Positions 13,989-21,963 of a stretch of DNA of 49,906 nt are shown here, piece after piece. How positions within the stretch are numbered: position 1 is the stretch's first letter; each line of letters starts with the position of its first letter. Origin of the DNA: a virus; the IMG/VR virus record IMGVR_UViG_3300045922_000600, positions 1 to 49,906 of that record; one strand, written 5' to 3'. The translations under genes were made by a program, and so were the position numbers. The notes under the pieces are model-generated. The model worked only from the letters and a program-made list of their open reading frames with translations, was not told the DNA's origin and did no database searches.

Positions 13989-14483
13989 ATGGGGAAGTTC
14001 GATCGCGCGGCGCGTGAGCTGAGGGCCGCGCGTGTCGCGCTGGGCGCGCAGCACGCGAAGGCATCGACCATCTCGGAGATGGCGCGGAGACTGGGCGTCT
14101 CGCGTCAAAGCGTGCTCGGTTGGGAGAGCGGCGACTCGCGCCCGGATGAAGCGCGGTGGGAAGACCTTGAGCAGGCCTACGGCCTCGCGGCCGGGACGCT
14201 CGCGAACCTCTACAGCGATCCGCGCGTCAACCTGGGCTACTGGTACGGTCGCGCGCAGTCGATCGAACGCCAGATCGCGCTGCTGCTCGCAGCCCAGCAA
14301 GACTTCGTCGGGGAGATGGCCGCGTACAACGCCGGGAGCGGCGACGCGGGTCGCGACGACCCTTCAGGCACGGCCTCAGTGAAGAAGACCGTTGTGGCCC
14401 ACGCTACCCAGCGCGCGACAACGCCAGCCGAGACGCCGCGTCCATCGGCTCCGCGGCGCCGTCGAGCAGCAGATGCAGGATGA
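13989..14483 (+). CDS. CI-like repressor, XRE-type HTH (164 aa)
   Basis: Residues ~26-48 (TISEMARRLGVSRQSVLGWESG) are a classical XRE/Cro-CI helix-turn-helix. A middle helical part follows, and the C-terminus is low in complexity and basic (residues ~115-164). There is no recognisable LexA-like Ser-Lys autocleavage domain, so induction is unlikely to follow the lambda RecA pathway. It is divergent from the leftward early promoter across 102 bp containing a perfect 15-bp palindrome, the standard layout of a lysogeny switch. Confidence 0.8.
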   Translation: MGKFDRAARELRAARVALGAQHAKASTISEMARRLGVSRQSVLGWESGDSRPDEARWEDLEQAYGLAAGTLANLYSDPRVNLGYWYGRAQSIERQIALLLAAQQDFVGEMAAYNAGSGDAGRDDPSGTASVKKTVVAHATQRATTPAETPRPSAPRRRRAADAG

Positions 14484-14664
14484 CTCCGTACAGTTCACCC
14501 TCCGGGCAGCCGCGGTGGGCCCGGACCTCGAGGTCCGGTCGGGTGACGGCGAGGGCGTGCGTCGGATGGCCTGGCCAGACCGCCAAGGCGTCCCCGGCGG
14601 CGGCCGGCAGCGGGTACAGCAGGGGGGACAACACGCGCAGCACAGCGATCGGCTCGGGAGTCAT
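14404..14664 (-). CDS. Hypothetical protein convergent with the repressor (86 aa)
   Basis: The frame has amino-acid composition like the neighbouring genes, with an ordered C-terminal half (DLEVRAHRGCPEGELYGVIL). It overlaps the repressor's 3' end by 80 bp on the opposite strand, and no strong ribosome site precedes the ATG, so either this gene or the repressor's low-complexity tail may be shadow. No family recognised. It could be a lysogeny-region accessory gene. Confidence 0.4.
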   Translation of the reverse strand: MTPEPIAVLRVLSPLLYPLPAAAGDALAVWPGHPTHALAVTRPDLEVRAHRGCPEGELYGVILHLLLDGAAEPMDAASRLALSRAG

Positions 14665-14701
14665 GATTCGGCGTCCGTTCGGGTCCGGTGGATGTTAGCG
14701 C

Positions 14702-14723
14702 GACCGGCCGACAACGGCCAGTC
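14702..14723 (-). other. Hairpin upstream of the cargo genes
   Basis: On the minus strand, GACTGGCCG-TTGT-CGGCCGGTC forms a 9-bp stem with one G-U pair and a 4-base loop. No U-tract follows. It could separate the lysogeny genes from the plus-strand cargo genes. The rest of 14665-14857 shows no clear promoter, although a GGAGG ribosome site ends it. Confidence 0.35.
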
Positions 14724-14857
14724 GTGGCTCGGGGCAAGTGTGGACCGCTGTTGAGAGCTGGGGTCGTTTGACGGCCCCGCGACGGCAACGCTTGCCAGGA
14801 GCTAGGAGTCGCCGTAGGCTCGCTGCCTCAGCCCATCGTCCTTGGAGGGGATCTGCG

Positions 14858-15328
14858 ATGAATAAGGGGGTCGGATGCCTCAGCATCCTCGTGCTGGCCG
14901 CGATCGCTGGCAGCGTGCTCGGCACCTGCGAGAACGCGACCGAGGAGCGCCGGCGCAAGTCGCTTTCTCCGGCGGAGCTCGCCGCGGAAGACTCAGTGCG
15001 TGCCGTGCAGGAGGGCCGCCGGGACCTCGAGCGACGCGCCTCGCAAACGAGGGCCGCCGCCCGGGAACGAGTCCGTGCGACCCTCAAGGATCCGAGCAGC
15101 GCCCAGTTTGGCCGAGTGTGGGCCGCCGGGGATTCGCAGCGCGTCGCCTGCGGTTTCGTCAACGCGAAGAACAGCTTTGGCGGGTACACCGGCGAGGAGC
15201 TGTTCATCGCAGCGGGTGGAGCTGCGCTGCTGCGATCGCAGATCGAGGCCATGCGCGGCGAGGATCGCGTTCGGGCCCGGGCGCTGCTCGCGGTGTGCGA
15301 CACGGTCTATCCGTTCTCTGGGCGGTAG
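14858..15328 (+). CDS. Secreted/membrane-anchored cargo protein with DPxSAxF...NAKNSFGGY motif (156 aa)
   Basis: The ATG is preceded by GGAGG at a good distance. Residues ~1-23 form a signal or anchor sequence (LSILVLAAIAGSVLGTC). A charged helical stretch follows, then the pattern LKDPSSAQF followed by ACGFVNAKNSFGGYTGEELF. I recognise this pattern from a widespread family of small exported bacterial proteins of unknown function. A CDTVYPF motif lies near the C-terminus. It is on the strand opposite the lytic genes beside the repressor, so it is likely expressed from the prophage (a lysogenic-conversion 'moron'). Confidence 0.65.
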   Translation: MNKGVGCLSILVLAAIAGSVLGTCENATEERRRKSLSPAELAAEDSVRAVQEGRRDLERRASQTRAAARERVRATLKDPSSAQFGRVWAAGDSQRVACGFVNAKNSFGGYTGEELFIAAGGAALLRSQIEAMRGEDRVRARALLAVCDTVYPFSGR

Positions 15329-15333
15329 CGGTC

Positions 15334-15609
15334 GTGCGCACGCGGTGGTCCCTCCTCGCGCTCGCCGGCTTGCTCAGCGCGCACGAACTCGGCGCCCAGG
15401 AGCGATCGCCGCAGGCCAGCCCCCCGCCGGGCGACACGGTGTGGGTGAAAACGGGGAGCCGCGTCGACCACTGCCGCGGGACGCGATGGTACGGCAGGTC
15501 GAAGACGGGCGCGTTCATGCTCGAGGACGCCGCCAAGCGCGCTGGGCACAAGCCCGCCGGCGGGACGCCGTGCCCGAGGCCGGCTGCGCCCCGTCCGCGC
15601 CCTAGGTGA
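15334..15609 (+). CDS. Small exported cargo protein with YHCxG...YG-type domain (91 aa)
   Basis: Starting at GTG 15334, residues 1-22 form a Sec signal peptide (basic start, LLALAGLLSAHELGAQ). The mature part contains VDHCRGTRWYGRSKTG followed by AAKRAGHKPAGGTPC. That spacing matches a short conserved bacterial module of the form YHCPG-x-YYGxT-xG-xYM-xE-A-xxxGxRPxxG-xxC, which I know as a common C-terminal tail of exported proteins. It lies 5 bp after the preceding cargo gene, so the two form an operon and probably act outside the cytoplasm. Confidence 0.6.
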   Translation: MRTRWSLLALAGLLSAHELGAQERSPQASPPPGDTVWVKTGSRVDHCRGTRWYGRSKTGAFMLEDAAKRAGHKPAGGTPCPRPAAPRPRPR

Positions 15610-15642
15610 TTGCGAGCATGACCGTCCGACCGGTCCGCAGGC

Positions 15643-16680
15643 TCAGGACGAGCGCGAGGACCGCGGCCGGGACGTGTCGGCGGTCTCGATCGGCACGGCG
15701 ATCGCCCGCGCGACGAGCGCGACGGCCGCGCCAGGTACCGTGGCCGCCGTCCTGATCCGAGCGGCCGTGCCGGCGATCCCACCGCGCGCGACCAGGACCG
15801 GCTCAAGCTGCGCGGCCGTCTCGATGCGCACCGCGACCACGCGCACCGCACGCCGTTGCGGTGCCGCGGTGGTGACGGTGGTGGTCGCCACGATGCGCGC
15901 CGCGCCGGCCACGGTGGCCGGGCGCCGCGCGAAGGCCTGGCGCACGCGCGCGGTCGTGTCCACGCGCACGGCCGCCGCGGCCAGCGGCCCCCCGAGTCCC
16001 AGGGCGCTCCGGACGGTCGCGGCCGCGGTGATCCGCGCCGCGCCTGCCGTGATCGTGCCGAGGGCGACGTCGGCGGGGCGGCAGGTGGTCGTGGCGCGGA
16101 CGATCGCGGTCTCGGCGACGACGGCGGCGCGGACGGCCTCGGCGGCAGGGAGGCTGGCGGCCGCCTCGATGCGGACCGCGGTGGCGGCCACGCCAGCACC
16201 GGCCGCGCCCGCCGGCGGCAGGGAGGCCGCCGCCACGATGCGCGCGGCGGCGGCGCTGAGCGCGCCGAGCTGCGTCGTGGGCGCCGGCAGGGCGCTGGTC
16301 GCGACGATGCGCAGCGCGCGTGCGACCACAGCCGCTCGCCGCGCGGTGGCGGCTGGGACGCCGGCCGCGGCCAGGATGCGCACGGCAGGTGCCGCAATCG
16401 CGCCCTGCGCCGTGGTGATCGCCGGCAGCCGAGCGGCCGCGGTGATCCGTGCGGCGACCGCCTGCGAGGCGCCGATCGCAACGGTGGGCGTGGGCACGGT
16501 CGCCTGCGCGACGAGGCGGACCGCCGCCGTGCGCAGCTCGCCAGCCGACGCGTCGAGCGCGGGCAGCGTGGCGGGCGCGACGATCCGCGCGGCCGCGGCC
16601 GTGACGTCCCCGAGCTGCGTGTCGGCGGGAGGCACGGCCGCCGAGGTCTCGATCCGAACGGCGGCCGCGACAGTCTCCGC
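15643..16680 (-). pseudogene. Free-standing array of 23-residue adhesin repeats (silent cassette candidate)
   Basis: In one minus-strand frame this region encodes about 14 tandem 23-residue units of the form GxLxAxAxRIxAxAxxPAxxxxL, the same unit length and pattern as the adhesin at 16947-19874. The frame is open from about 16746 to the stop at 15643. It lacks the adhesin's N- and C-terminal domains and has only weak internal GTG starts (for example 16633-16635) with no clear ribosome site. The plus-strand gene 16722-16946 separates it from the adhesin. It is either a broken adhesin remnant or a donor store for repeat exchange. Confidence 0.6.
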
Positions 16681-16721
16681 GCGGACGCGCAGGGCGGGGC
16701 CGCCACACGGGAGCCCGCGCC

Positions 16722-16946
16722 ATGACCCGCCCGGACAAGACGCGGATCACCATGCGCGTCAGCGAGGCGCTGACGAGCGAGTGGCAGCCGGAAGGCGTGA
16801 TTGCCGAGTACGTGCGGCAGCACGAGTCGTCGCCCGTCGCGAGCCGTGACATTGCGTTCGCGCTGCGTCGGCTCAAGCGAGACGGCGCAGCCGAGTCGAT
16901 CCAGTTCACACGCCATCGCGGCAAGTGGTGGCGGCTCGCCGACTGA
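16722..16946 (+). CDS. Winged helix-turn-helix protein on the plus strand (74 aa)
   Basis: The ATG has a GGGAG motif upstream. The fold reads as a winged helix: VSEALTSEW, VIAEYVRQHE, recognition helix SRDIAFALRRLKRDG, and a wing ending in KWWRLAD. It is a paralogue of the minus-strand protein at 2745-2966. It stops exactly where the adhesin stop begins on the other strand (16946/16947), so the two genes are packed tail to tail. Its role is unknown; it could regulate the lysogenic or adhesin genes. Confidence 0.65.
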   Translation: MTRPDKTRITMRVSEALTSEWQPEGVIAEYVRQHESSPVASRDIAFALRRLKRDGAAESIQFTRHRGKWWRLAD

Positions 16947-19874
16947 CTACACCGCAGCGACCTCCCACGCCCGCTGGTACTCCAACGGCACGGCGACGCG
17001 AATGTCGCCCGGGAAGCGCACGATGGCGTAGGCGATCGCCCCGCCGTCACCCGGCCCCCAGAGATCATCGAGCAGCGTCGGCGTGAGCAGCGGTGCATCA
17101 AAGCGCACCAACCAGCGCCGGCGCGGGGCAAGGTACGACACCGTTCCAACCAACGACGGGTCAGCCGCTTCGGCCGTCGGCGCGTTCGTTGTGGCGAGGA
17201 ACGCATCTGGTGGCGTCGGTACCGCGTCCGTGAGCGGCGTGAGGGCGCCCGTGCTCGTGTCTACCACGCGCGCATCGACGGTGAACGCAAGGTCGTTGAG
17301 CGGCCGCAGGTACAAGGTCGTCATCGTTGGCTCCAGAAAGAAAAGGCGAAACACGGGCGCGGCGGACGCCACGGCGACCGTCAGCAACGGCCCAGCAACC
17401 GCGACGAACGGCTGCGCCGTCTCAAGCGTGAGCGTGGGGCTGGCGGACAGCGCGCGACCGACAAGCACGACAGTGGCAACGCGCGGCGTGGGGCTTGGCA
17501 CCGCGCGCGGTGCCGCACGGGCCCGCACTGGCGTCGTCAATGCGGTGCGCGTGCCGCGCTGGGCCGACGCTCCATCGACCCGCGTGAGCGCGACGGTGCG
17601 GCGCGCTGTCAGCCGCAGCGTGCGCCGAGGGCTGGCCGGCCGTGGCGTTGCCGACGCCACGACGCGCTGCACCGACACGACGAGCGCCCCGCGCGCGACC
17701 GTCGCCCCCGACACCCCGGCGACCGCCCGCACACGGGTTGCGCCGGCCTGCTGCGGGCCGAACGCCACGACGGCCGCTCGCGCTGCCCCAGCCGCCGGCA
17801 CGCGCACGGCAGCCGCCACGATCGCACCTCGCCGCACGGTGGCGTTGCGCCCGGTGCTGGTGACTGAGACGCGAGCTGCGGGCACGAGCAGGCCATCGCG
17901 CTGCGTCGTTGCCGTGCGCGGCTGACCGGCGGCGACGAGGCGCGACGCGGCCACAGCCACGGCCCCGCCCACCGCCGACGCCGTGCGGGGAACGGCCGAC
18001 GAGGCCACGCGGACAGCCAGCGCGCGTGCCAGCGCCACCGCCGGAGCAGCAACGCGCGTGCCGCCGGTCGCCTCGACGCGCTGCGCAGCGACGACCAGCG
18101 CCTCCCGCGCCACCATGGCCTCGTCGAGGGTGCCGCGTGCGGTCGCCCGCTGGGTGCCGACGACCAGCGCGCCTCGTGCCACGGTCGCGGCGGTCCCGCG
18201 CGCCGCAGCCGGCACGCGCACGGCGCTGGCAACCACACCGCCCAGCCCAGCCGTCGCTCCAGGAAGACGGACACGGCCCGCCATCCGCACCGCCGACGCC
18301 ACGAGCGCTCCGCGCTGCACGGTGGCGGGGCGGGTCGATGCGGACGCGCCAACGCGCGACGTCGGAACGCCAAGGCCCCCAGAGGCAACCGACGCGGCCG
18401 GGAGCTCCGCCAGCGCGCGAACGCGGACGCCCGACGCCCGGAGCGGCCCGAGCTGCGCCGTGGCCTCGCGTCCCTCGTGAACCGCCACGATGCGCACCGC
18501 CGGGGCGGTGAGGGGGCCGCGCGCCACGGTCGCAGTCGCGTGCCGCACGCCAGCCACGATCCGCGCCGCCGGGGCTGCAAGCGCCCCCCGCGCAACGGTC
18601 GCGGCACGGCCAGACGACGCCGCCCGAATCCGGGTAGCGCTTGCCGTGATCGTGCCGAGGCCCGCCGCTGCGGCGCGTCCCGTCGCGGTGGCGGCAATGC
18701 GCGCCGCCGGGACCGCGAGCCCACCCAGTGCAACCGTCGGCACGCGCGGGGTGGCGAGCACCACCACGCGCTGGGCTGACGCGCGAACGGCGCCCAGCGC
18801 CGCCGTTGCTACGCGCGGCGATGCCAGCGTGACGACACGTTGGGCCGTGGCGGCAATGCCTTCGCGTGCAACCGTGACGGCACGCGCATCCCCGAGCGCG
18901 ACGACGCGCACAGCGGTTGCCGTCACAGGGCCCGCCTCGTCCTCGATGCCGGTGAGCGCGAGCGCCACCTCCGACACCTGCAACCCGCCCGTCGTGCCCA
19001 CCTTGCTGAGCACGACGCGCAGCGCGGTCGGGTCCGTGATCGCGGCGACCTCGCCGGTCGAGAGTGTCAGGTCCACGCCGGACCACGTTGCCCCCGGCTC
19101 GATGCTGCGCGTGGCGATCAGCGTCGTGTCCTGCCGCACCTCCACGGTGATCGTGTCCGGGACCGTGGTCTCGTCGAACGCCACGACAATCGCGGCCCAG
19201 TCACTGGACGTCGGGTGCGTGCTCGCCCATGTGCGCGACGTGGCGGTGGTGATGTGCCGACCACCGGCGATCAGGACGTTCGTGGCGGCGGTGCCGCCGG
19301 TCGTCCCGTATTCCGCTGGCGCGGCGTCCCAGTCCGACCCGCGTGTCGGGTCGGTGTCGGAGGTCGGTCGCTCGTAGGCCGTGTGCCCGATCCAGAGCCG
19401 TCCCGCGACGGCGGCGTCCGCCGTGCCGCTCGCGACACTTGGCGTCGTGCTCGCGCCGTTGGCGCCGTTCGTGATCGCAACACCAATCGTCCCGCCGCCG
19501 AAACTGTACGCCTCGACATGCAACGCCTTCGCCGTGCGAGACGACGCGAGGGTCACCGTGACGGTATCGCTCGTGCTGAGCGCCGTCGTGACGACGCAGT
19601 ACCACACGTGGCCCACAACGCCAGCGGCCGCCGTGCCCGCACCCCGGATCACGCCACGCGCGCGCGTCCATGTGTTGCTTTGCGAGTCGGCGACCCCGCT
19701 GATCTCGGTCGTGCCGGTGTCGTCGCTATTGTTCGGCGTCGTGATGTTGTCGCCCGCGTACCGCAGCACGAGCAGCGTGCCGACCGGCACGGCGTCGCTG
19801 AACGTCGCCGCGATCGACGACGCGCTGGTCTTGTTCTGGGCCTCGGCGACCGTCCCGAGCGACGTGAACGCCAC
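16947..19874 (-). CDS. Large tail adhesin with 23-residue tandem repeats (975 aa)
   Basis: Three parts are visible. Residues 1-~312 are a beta-rich domain with Gly/Thr/Ser-rich strands, resembling in order the N-terminus of the 24235-26526 protein (GTLLVLRYAGDN, then SNTWTRA). Residues ~315-751 are about 19 units of a 23-residue repeat (consensus GALxAxAxRVxAxAxxRxATVAR) with alternating hydrophobics that suggest a beta-solenoid or triple-beta fibre. Residues ~800-975 form a distinct C-terminal domain with Trp- and Pro-rich strands. The GTG start has GAGG upstream. Its place at the end of the late genes and its architecture suggest a fibre or receptor-binding protein. Confidence 0.7.
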   Translation of the reverse strand: MAFTSLGTVAEAQNKTSASSIAATFSDAVPVGTLLVLRYAGDNITTPNNSDDTGTTEISGVADSQSNTWTRARGVIRGAGTAAAGVVGHVWYCVVTTALSTSDTVTVTLASSRTAKALHVEAYSFGGGTIGVAITNGANGASTTPSVASGTADAAVAGRLWIGHTAYERPTSDTDPTRGSDWDAAPAEYGTTGGTAATNVLIAGGRHITTATSRTWASTHPTSSDWAAIVVAFDETTVPDTITVEVRQDTTLIATRSIEPGATWSGVDLTLSTGEVAAITDPTALRVVLSKVGTTGGLQVSEVALALTGIEDEAGPVTATAVRVVALGDARAVTVAREGIAATAQRVVTLASPRVATAALGAVRASAQRVVVLATPRVPTVALGGLAVPAARIAATATGRAAAAGLGTITASATRIRAASSGRAATVARGALAAPAARIVAGVRHATATVARGPLTAPAVRIVAVHEGREATAQLGPLRASGVRVRALAELPAASVASGGLGVPTSRVGASASTRPATVQRGALVASAVRMAGRVRLPGATAGLGGVVASAVRVPAAARGTAATVARGALVVGTQRATARGTLDEAMVAREALVVAAQRVEATGGTRVAAPAVALARALAVRVASSAVPRTASAVGGAVAVAASRLVAAGQPRTATTQRDGLLVPAARVSVTSTGRNATVRRGAIVAAAVRVPAAGAARAAVVAFGPQQAGATRVRAVAGVSGATVARGALVVSVQRVVASATPRPASPRRTLRLTARRTVALTRVDGASAQRGTRTALTTPVRARAAPRAVPSPTPRVATVVLVGRALSASPTLTLETAQPFVAVAGPLLTVAVASAAPVFRLFFLEPTMTTLYLRPLNDLAFTVDARVVDTSTGALTPLTDAVPTPPDAFLATTNAPTAEAADPSLVGTVSYLAPRRRWLVRFDAPLLTPTLLDDLWGPGDGGAIAYAIVRFPGDIRVAVPLEYQRAWEVAAV
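17622..18932 (-). repeat. 69-bp (23-codon) repeat array inside the adhesin gene
   Basis: About 19 in-register units; two adjacent units are 22 and 24 codons long, all others near the centre are exactly 23. Positions 1 (Gly), 3 (Leu/Ile/Val), 7 (Ala), 9-10 (Arg-Val/Ile) and 20-23 (Ala-Thr-Val-Ala/Arg-like) are best kept. Units are diverged rather than identical. Confidence 0.8.
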
Positions 19875-19888
19875 GCGTCAGGGCCTCG

Positions 19889-20797
19889 TCACGGCGCGAT
19901 CCGCGCGCGGATGGTGAGCACCGCGCCGGTCAGCGAGGCGAACGGGGGCGACGGATCGCTGAGGCCGAGTGTGACGCTCGCGCCCTCCGCCGTCGCGGCG
20001 ATGAACGTGGCGTCGCTCGCGTCGCTGGTGTCACCGTGCGCCGTCGTCGTGTTCGCGGTCCAGTTCGTGTTCGCGACCGTGGCGTCGGGCACGAGCACTT
20101 GCGTCGCGGTCCCCGGTGGCGCGTCGACCGGATCCGCGCCGACGCCTGCGGACGGCGAGTTGACAGCGACCAGCTCCAGCGTCCCCGACACAACATCGAC
20201 CTCGTTGCCGGTCGTGCCGTTCATCGGCCAGTACCGCTGCAACGTCAGGCTATACGTGTCACGCACCGCCAGCGGGTTGCCGCCTGCCATGAGCGCATCA
20301 ACCGCCGCGTCCGACACGGTGCCCGTGTAGTGCGCGAAATGCGCGAGATCGCCCTCAAAGTGCGTATCAGAGGCGAGGTCGGGGCTCGCCCCCACAAACA
20401 TCGTGCTATTCTGCGTGAACGTTTGGCCCGCACCGGGCTCGTTAATGCCAGTCGATCGCGACCCGACGTACACGGAAAGCGTCGTCCCTACGCGGCGCAC
20501 CACGACCGCACGCCACTCCCCCACAGGCGTCAGTGGGGTGACGTATTCGCCGATGCCCCAACCCCCACTGTGCAGCAAATACGCGACCCAAGCGTTGCCG
20601 TTGATCGCAGGCAACAGGTACGTGTGCCAGCTATTGGCGGTCGCGAAGTCGCCGTAGCTCAGGAAAGACTGGGGCGAGCCGCCCGCAAACGCCGTCCACC
20701 GCACCCAGATGAGCGTGCAGAAATCGCCCGACAAGTCGAGCGAGTTCGCCGCCAACGTGAAGCGGTCCTGATCGGCGCGTGTGAAGAAGCGTGGCAC
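19889..20797 (-). CDS. LamG/concanavalin-like tail protein (302 aa)
   Basis: The sequence has the jelly-roll pattern of LamG/concanavalin A-like domains: DLSGDFCTLIWVRW, a WHTYLLPAI strand pair, EWRAVVVRRVGTTLSVYVG, and a closing FEGDLAHFAHYTGTVSDAAVDAL motif (residues ~150-190). A C-terminal beta domain of ~90 residues follows. The GTG start adjoins the TAA of the preceding gene. Such domains bind carbohydrate on host surfaces; here it sits immediately before the repeat adhesin, suggesting a structural tail-fibre role. Confidence 0.7.
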   Translation of the reverse strand: MPRFFTRADQDRFTLAANSLDLSGDFCTLIWVRWTAFAGGSPQSFLSYGDFATANSWHTYLLPAINGNAWVAYLLHSGGWGIGEYVTPLTPVGEWRAVVVRRVGTTLSVYVGSRSTGINEPGAGQTFTQNSTMFVGASPDLASDTHFEGDLAHFAHYTGTVSDAAVDALMAGGNPLAVRDTYSLTLQRYWPMNGTTGNEVDVVSGTLELVAVNSPSAGVGADPVDAPPGTATQVLVPDATVANTNWTANTTTAHGDTSDASDATFIAATAEGASVTLGLSDPSPPFASLTGAVLTIRARIAP

Positions 20798-21091
20798 TTA
20801 TGCTCCCGCTTGATCGTCCACGGTGAACTGGAACAGGCCGCGATCCGCGCGCGCGCGAAGCATCGGCTCCCAGTACGTGCGCCAGAGCGACGCCGGCATG
20901 TGCATCTTGCCCATCGGAATCGGCGGCCGCTGCTCCTCCGTGCGGAGCGAGAGCCACCGCACGCTCAGGCCCTGTGAGCAGCGCCGCAAGATCACATGGA
21001 AGTGCGGCGCCCGCCGAGACAGGCGCGGCGTGAGCGTGTCCGTCGCGTCGTCCACCAAGGGTCGCGCGTCACACTGCGGCGTGCGCGTCAC
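20798..21091 (-). CDS. Hypothetical phage protein (97 aa)
   Basis: The GTG at 21089-21091 is preferred; a TTG overlapping the preceding stop is an alternative. The protein is basic and beta-rich in the middle (HFHVILRRCSQGLSVRWLSL), with a conserved-looking PPIPMGKMHMPASLWRTYWEPML stretch split by a Pro-Met-Gly turn. No family recognised. Lying between a secreted protein and the LamG tail protein, it is probably a late minor virion or assembly gene. Confidence 0.55.
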   Translation of the reverse strand: MTRTPQCDARPLVDDATDTLTPRLSRRAPHFHVILRRCSQGLSVRWLSLRTEEQRPPIPMGKMHMPASLWRTYWEPMLRARADRGLFQFTVDDQAGA

Positions 21092-21093
21092 GA

Positions 21094-21870
21094 TCAAGCG
21101 TCGCGCTGCGTCGCGAGCCGGTCGAGGACCGCGCGGCACGCGGTGATGTGTTCGGCCCGCTCCGTCGGTTCAGTGAGGTCACGAGGCACGAGCAGCGCAC
21201 GCTCCCCGGTATATCGGTTCTGTGCGACCCCGCAGAGCGTCGTCCAGTAGCCAGGCGTGATCGCCAGGCCGGACGCCCACGACGGCAACGGCAGCGAGTC
21301 GGCACCTTCGACGCCGTACTGCCAGCCGGTGGCCGAGTGCAACGTCCACAGCGCCTCCGGGAACGAATCGCGCCACGCGGCGGCTGCCGCGAGCGTCGCA
21401 GAGTCAGGGACCACGCGCAGCGAATCCGGCGCGGGCGGTGGCGCGTCCGGGCGACGCAGCCATGCCGATCCCAGCGACGGACTCGACCACGCGCCGCGCC
21501 GCTGCGAACGCACCGACACCGCGACGAGCAGCGAATCGCCCCATGCCGGCCACGGCACGGTTACGCTGTCGCGTGGCACGGTGACGGTGTGCGCGATACT
21601 TCCGCGCGTCGTGCTCCACAGCGCCTCGTATTGATCCGGGCAACCGCGCAGATCGCAGCCGCGCCCCCATGTGGCCACCACGATCGCCGAGTCGCCCGGC
21701 GCCGTCGGCGACGGCCGCACGGTCACAGACGACACGCTCGACGCCATGCGTGTTGCAGCGCGAGCGGCGGGCAATGGCACGATGGAGCCCAGCGCAAGCA
21801 GCCACAGCACGATCATCACGGCGACAAACACGCTCATGGCGCGTCGGTTGCTCATTGCACTCTTGGTCAT
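21094..21870 (-). CDS. Signal-anchored exported protein (258 aa)
   Basis: A strong ribosome site (AAGGAGG) precedes the ATG at 21870. After a basic start, residues ~13-35 form one hydrophobic helix (FVAVMIVLWLLALGSIVPL), either a signal peptide or an N-terminal anchor. The remainder is beta-rich with Ser/Thr/Pro linkers and PDSLRVVPDS, suggesting immunoglobulin- or fibronectin-like sandwiches. Two Cys pairs occur (CDLRGC). It is unusual for a tail-gene neighbour to be exported; an envelope or superinfection role is possible. Confidence 0.6.
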   Translation of the reverse strand: MTKSAMSNRRAMSVFVAVMIVLWLLALGSIVPLPAARAATRMASSVSSVTVRPSPTAPGDSAIVVATWGRGCDLRGCPDQYEALWSTTRGSIAHTVTVPRDSVTVPWPAWGDSLLVAVSVRSQRRGAWSSPSLGSAWLRRPDAPPPAPDSLRVVPDSATLAAAAAWRDSFPEALWTLHSATGWQYGVEGADSLPLPSWASGLAITPGYWTTLCGVAQNRYTGERALLVPRDLTEPTERAEHITACRAVLDRLATQRDA

Positions 21871-21962
21871 CGCGTGTCCTCCTTCGGGTCGGAAGGCGGG
21901 GGGGGCAGCGGCTCCGGTGCACGCGTGCGGGCCTTCACGCGCGTCGTCGTGGCGATTGTCAT
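21867..21962 (-). CDS. 31-residue proline-rich microORF
   Basis: ATG at 21960-21962 follows the previous TAA by one base, and its TGA overlaps the next ATG (ATGA at 21867-21870). The peptide is basic at the start and ends in a Pro/Asp/Glu-rich tail, and its last codons contain the downstream gene's Shine-Dalgarno. It is plausibly a coupling leader for the exported protein. Confidence 0.35.
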   Translation of the reverse strand: MTIATTTRVKARTRAPEPLPPPPSDPKEDTR

Positions 21963-21963
21963 G

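Noticed and set aside
15204-16916. Several long overlapping frames on both strands across the repeat array
   Set aside because: At least five frames are open because of GC-rich tandem units. Only the minus-strand frame that matches the adhesin's 23-residue repeat has independent support.
15643-19874. Diversity-generating retroelement (template/variable repeat with reverse transcriptase)
   Set aside because: No reverse transcriptase gene is seen on either strand, and the units show ordinary substitutions rather than adenine-specific variation.
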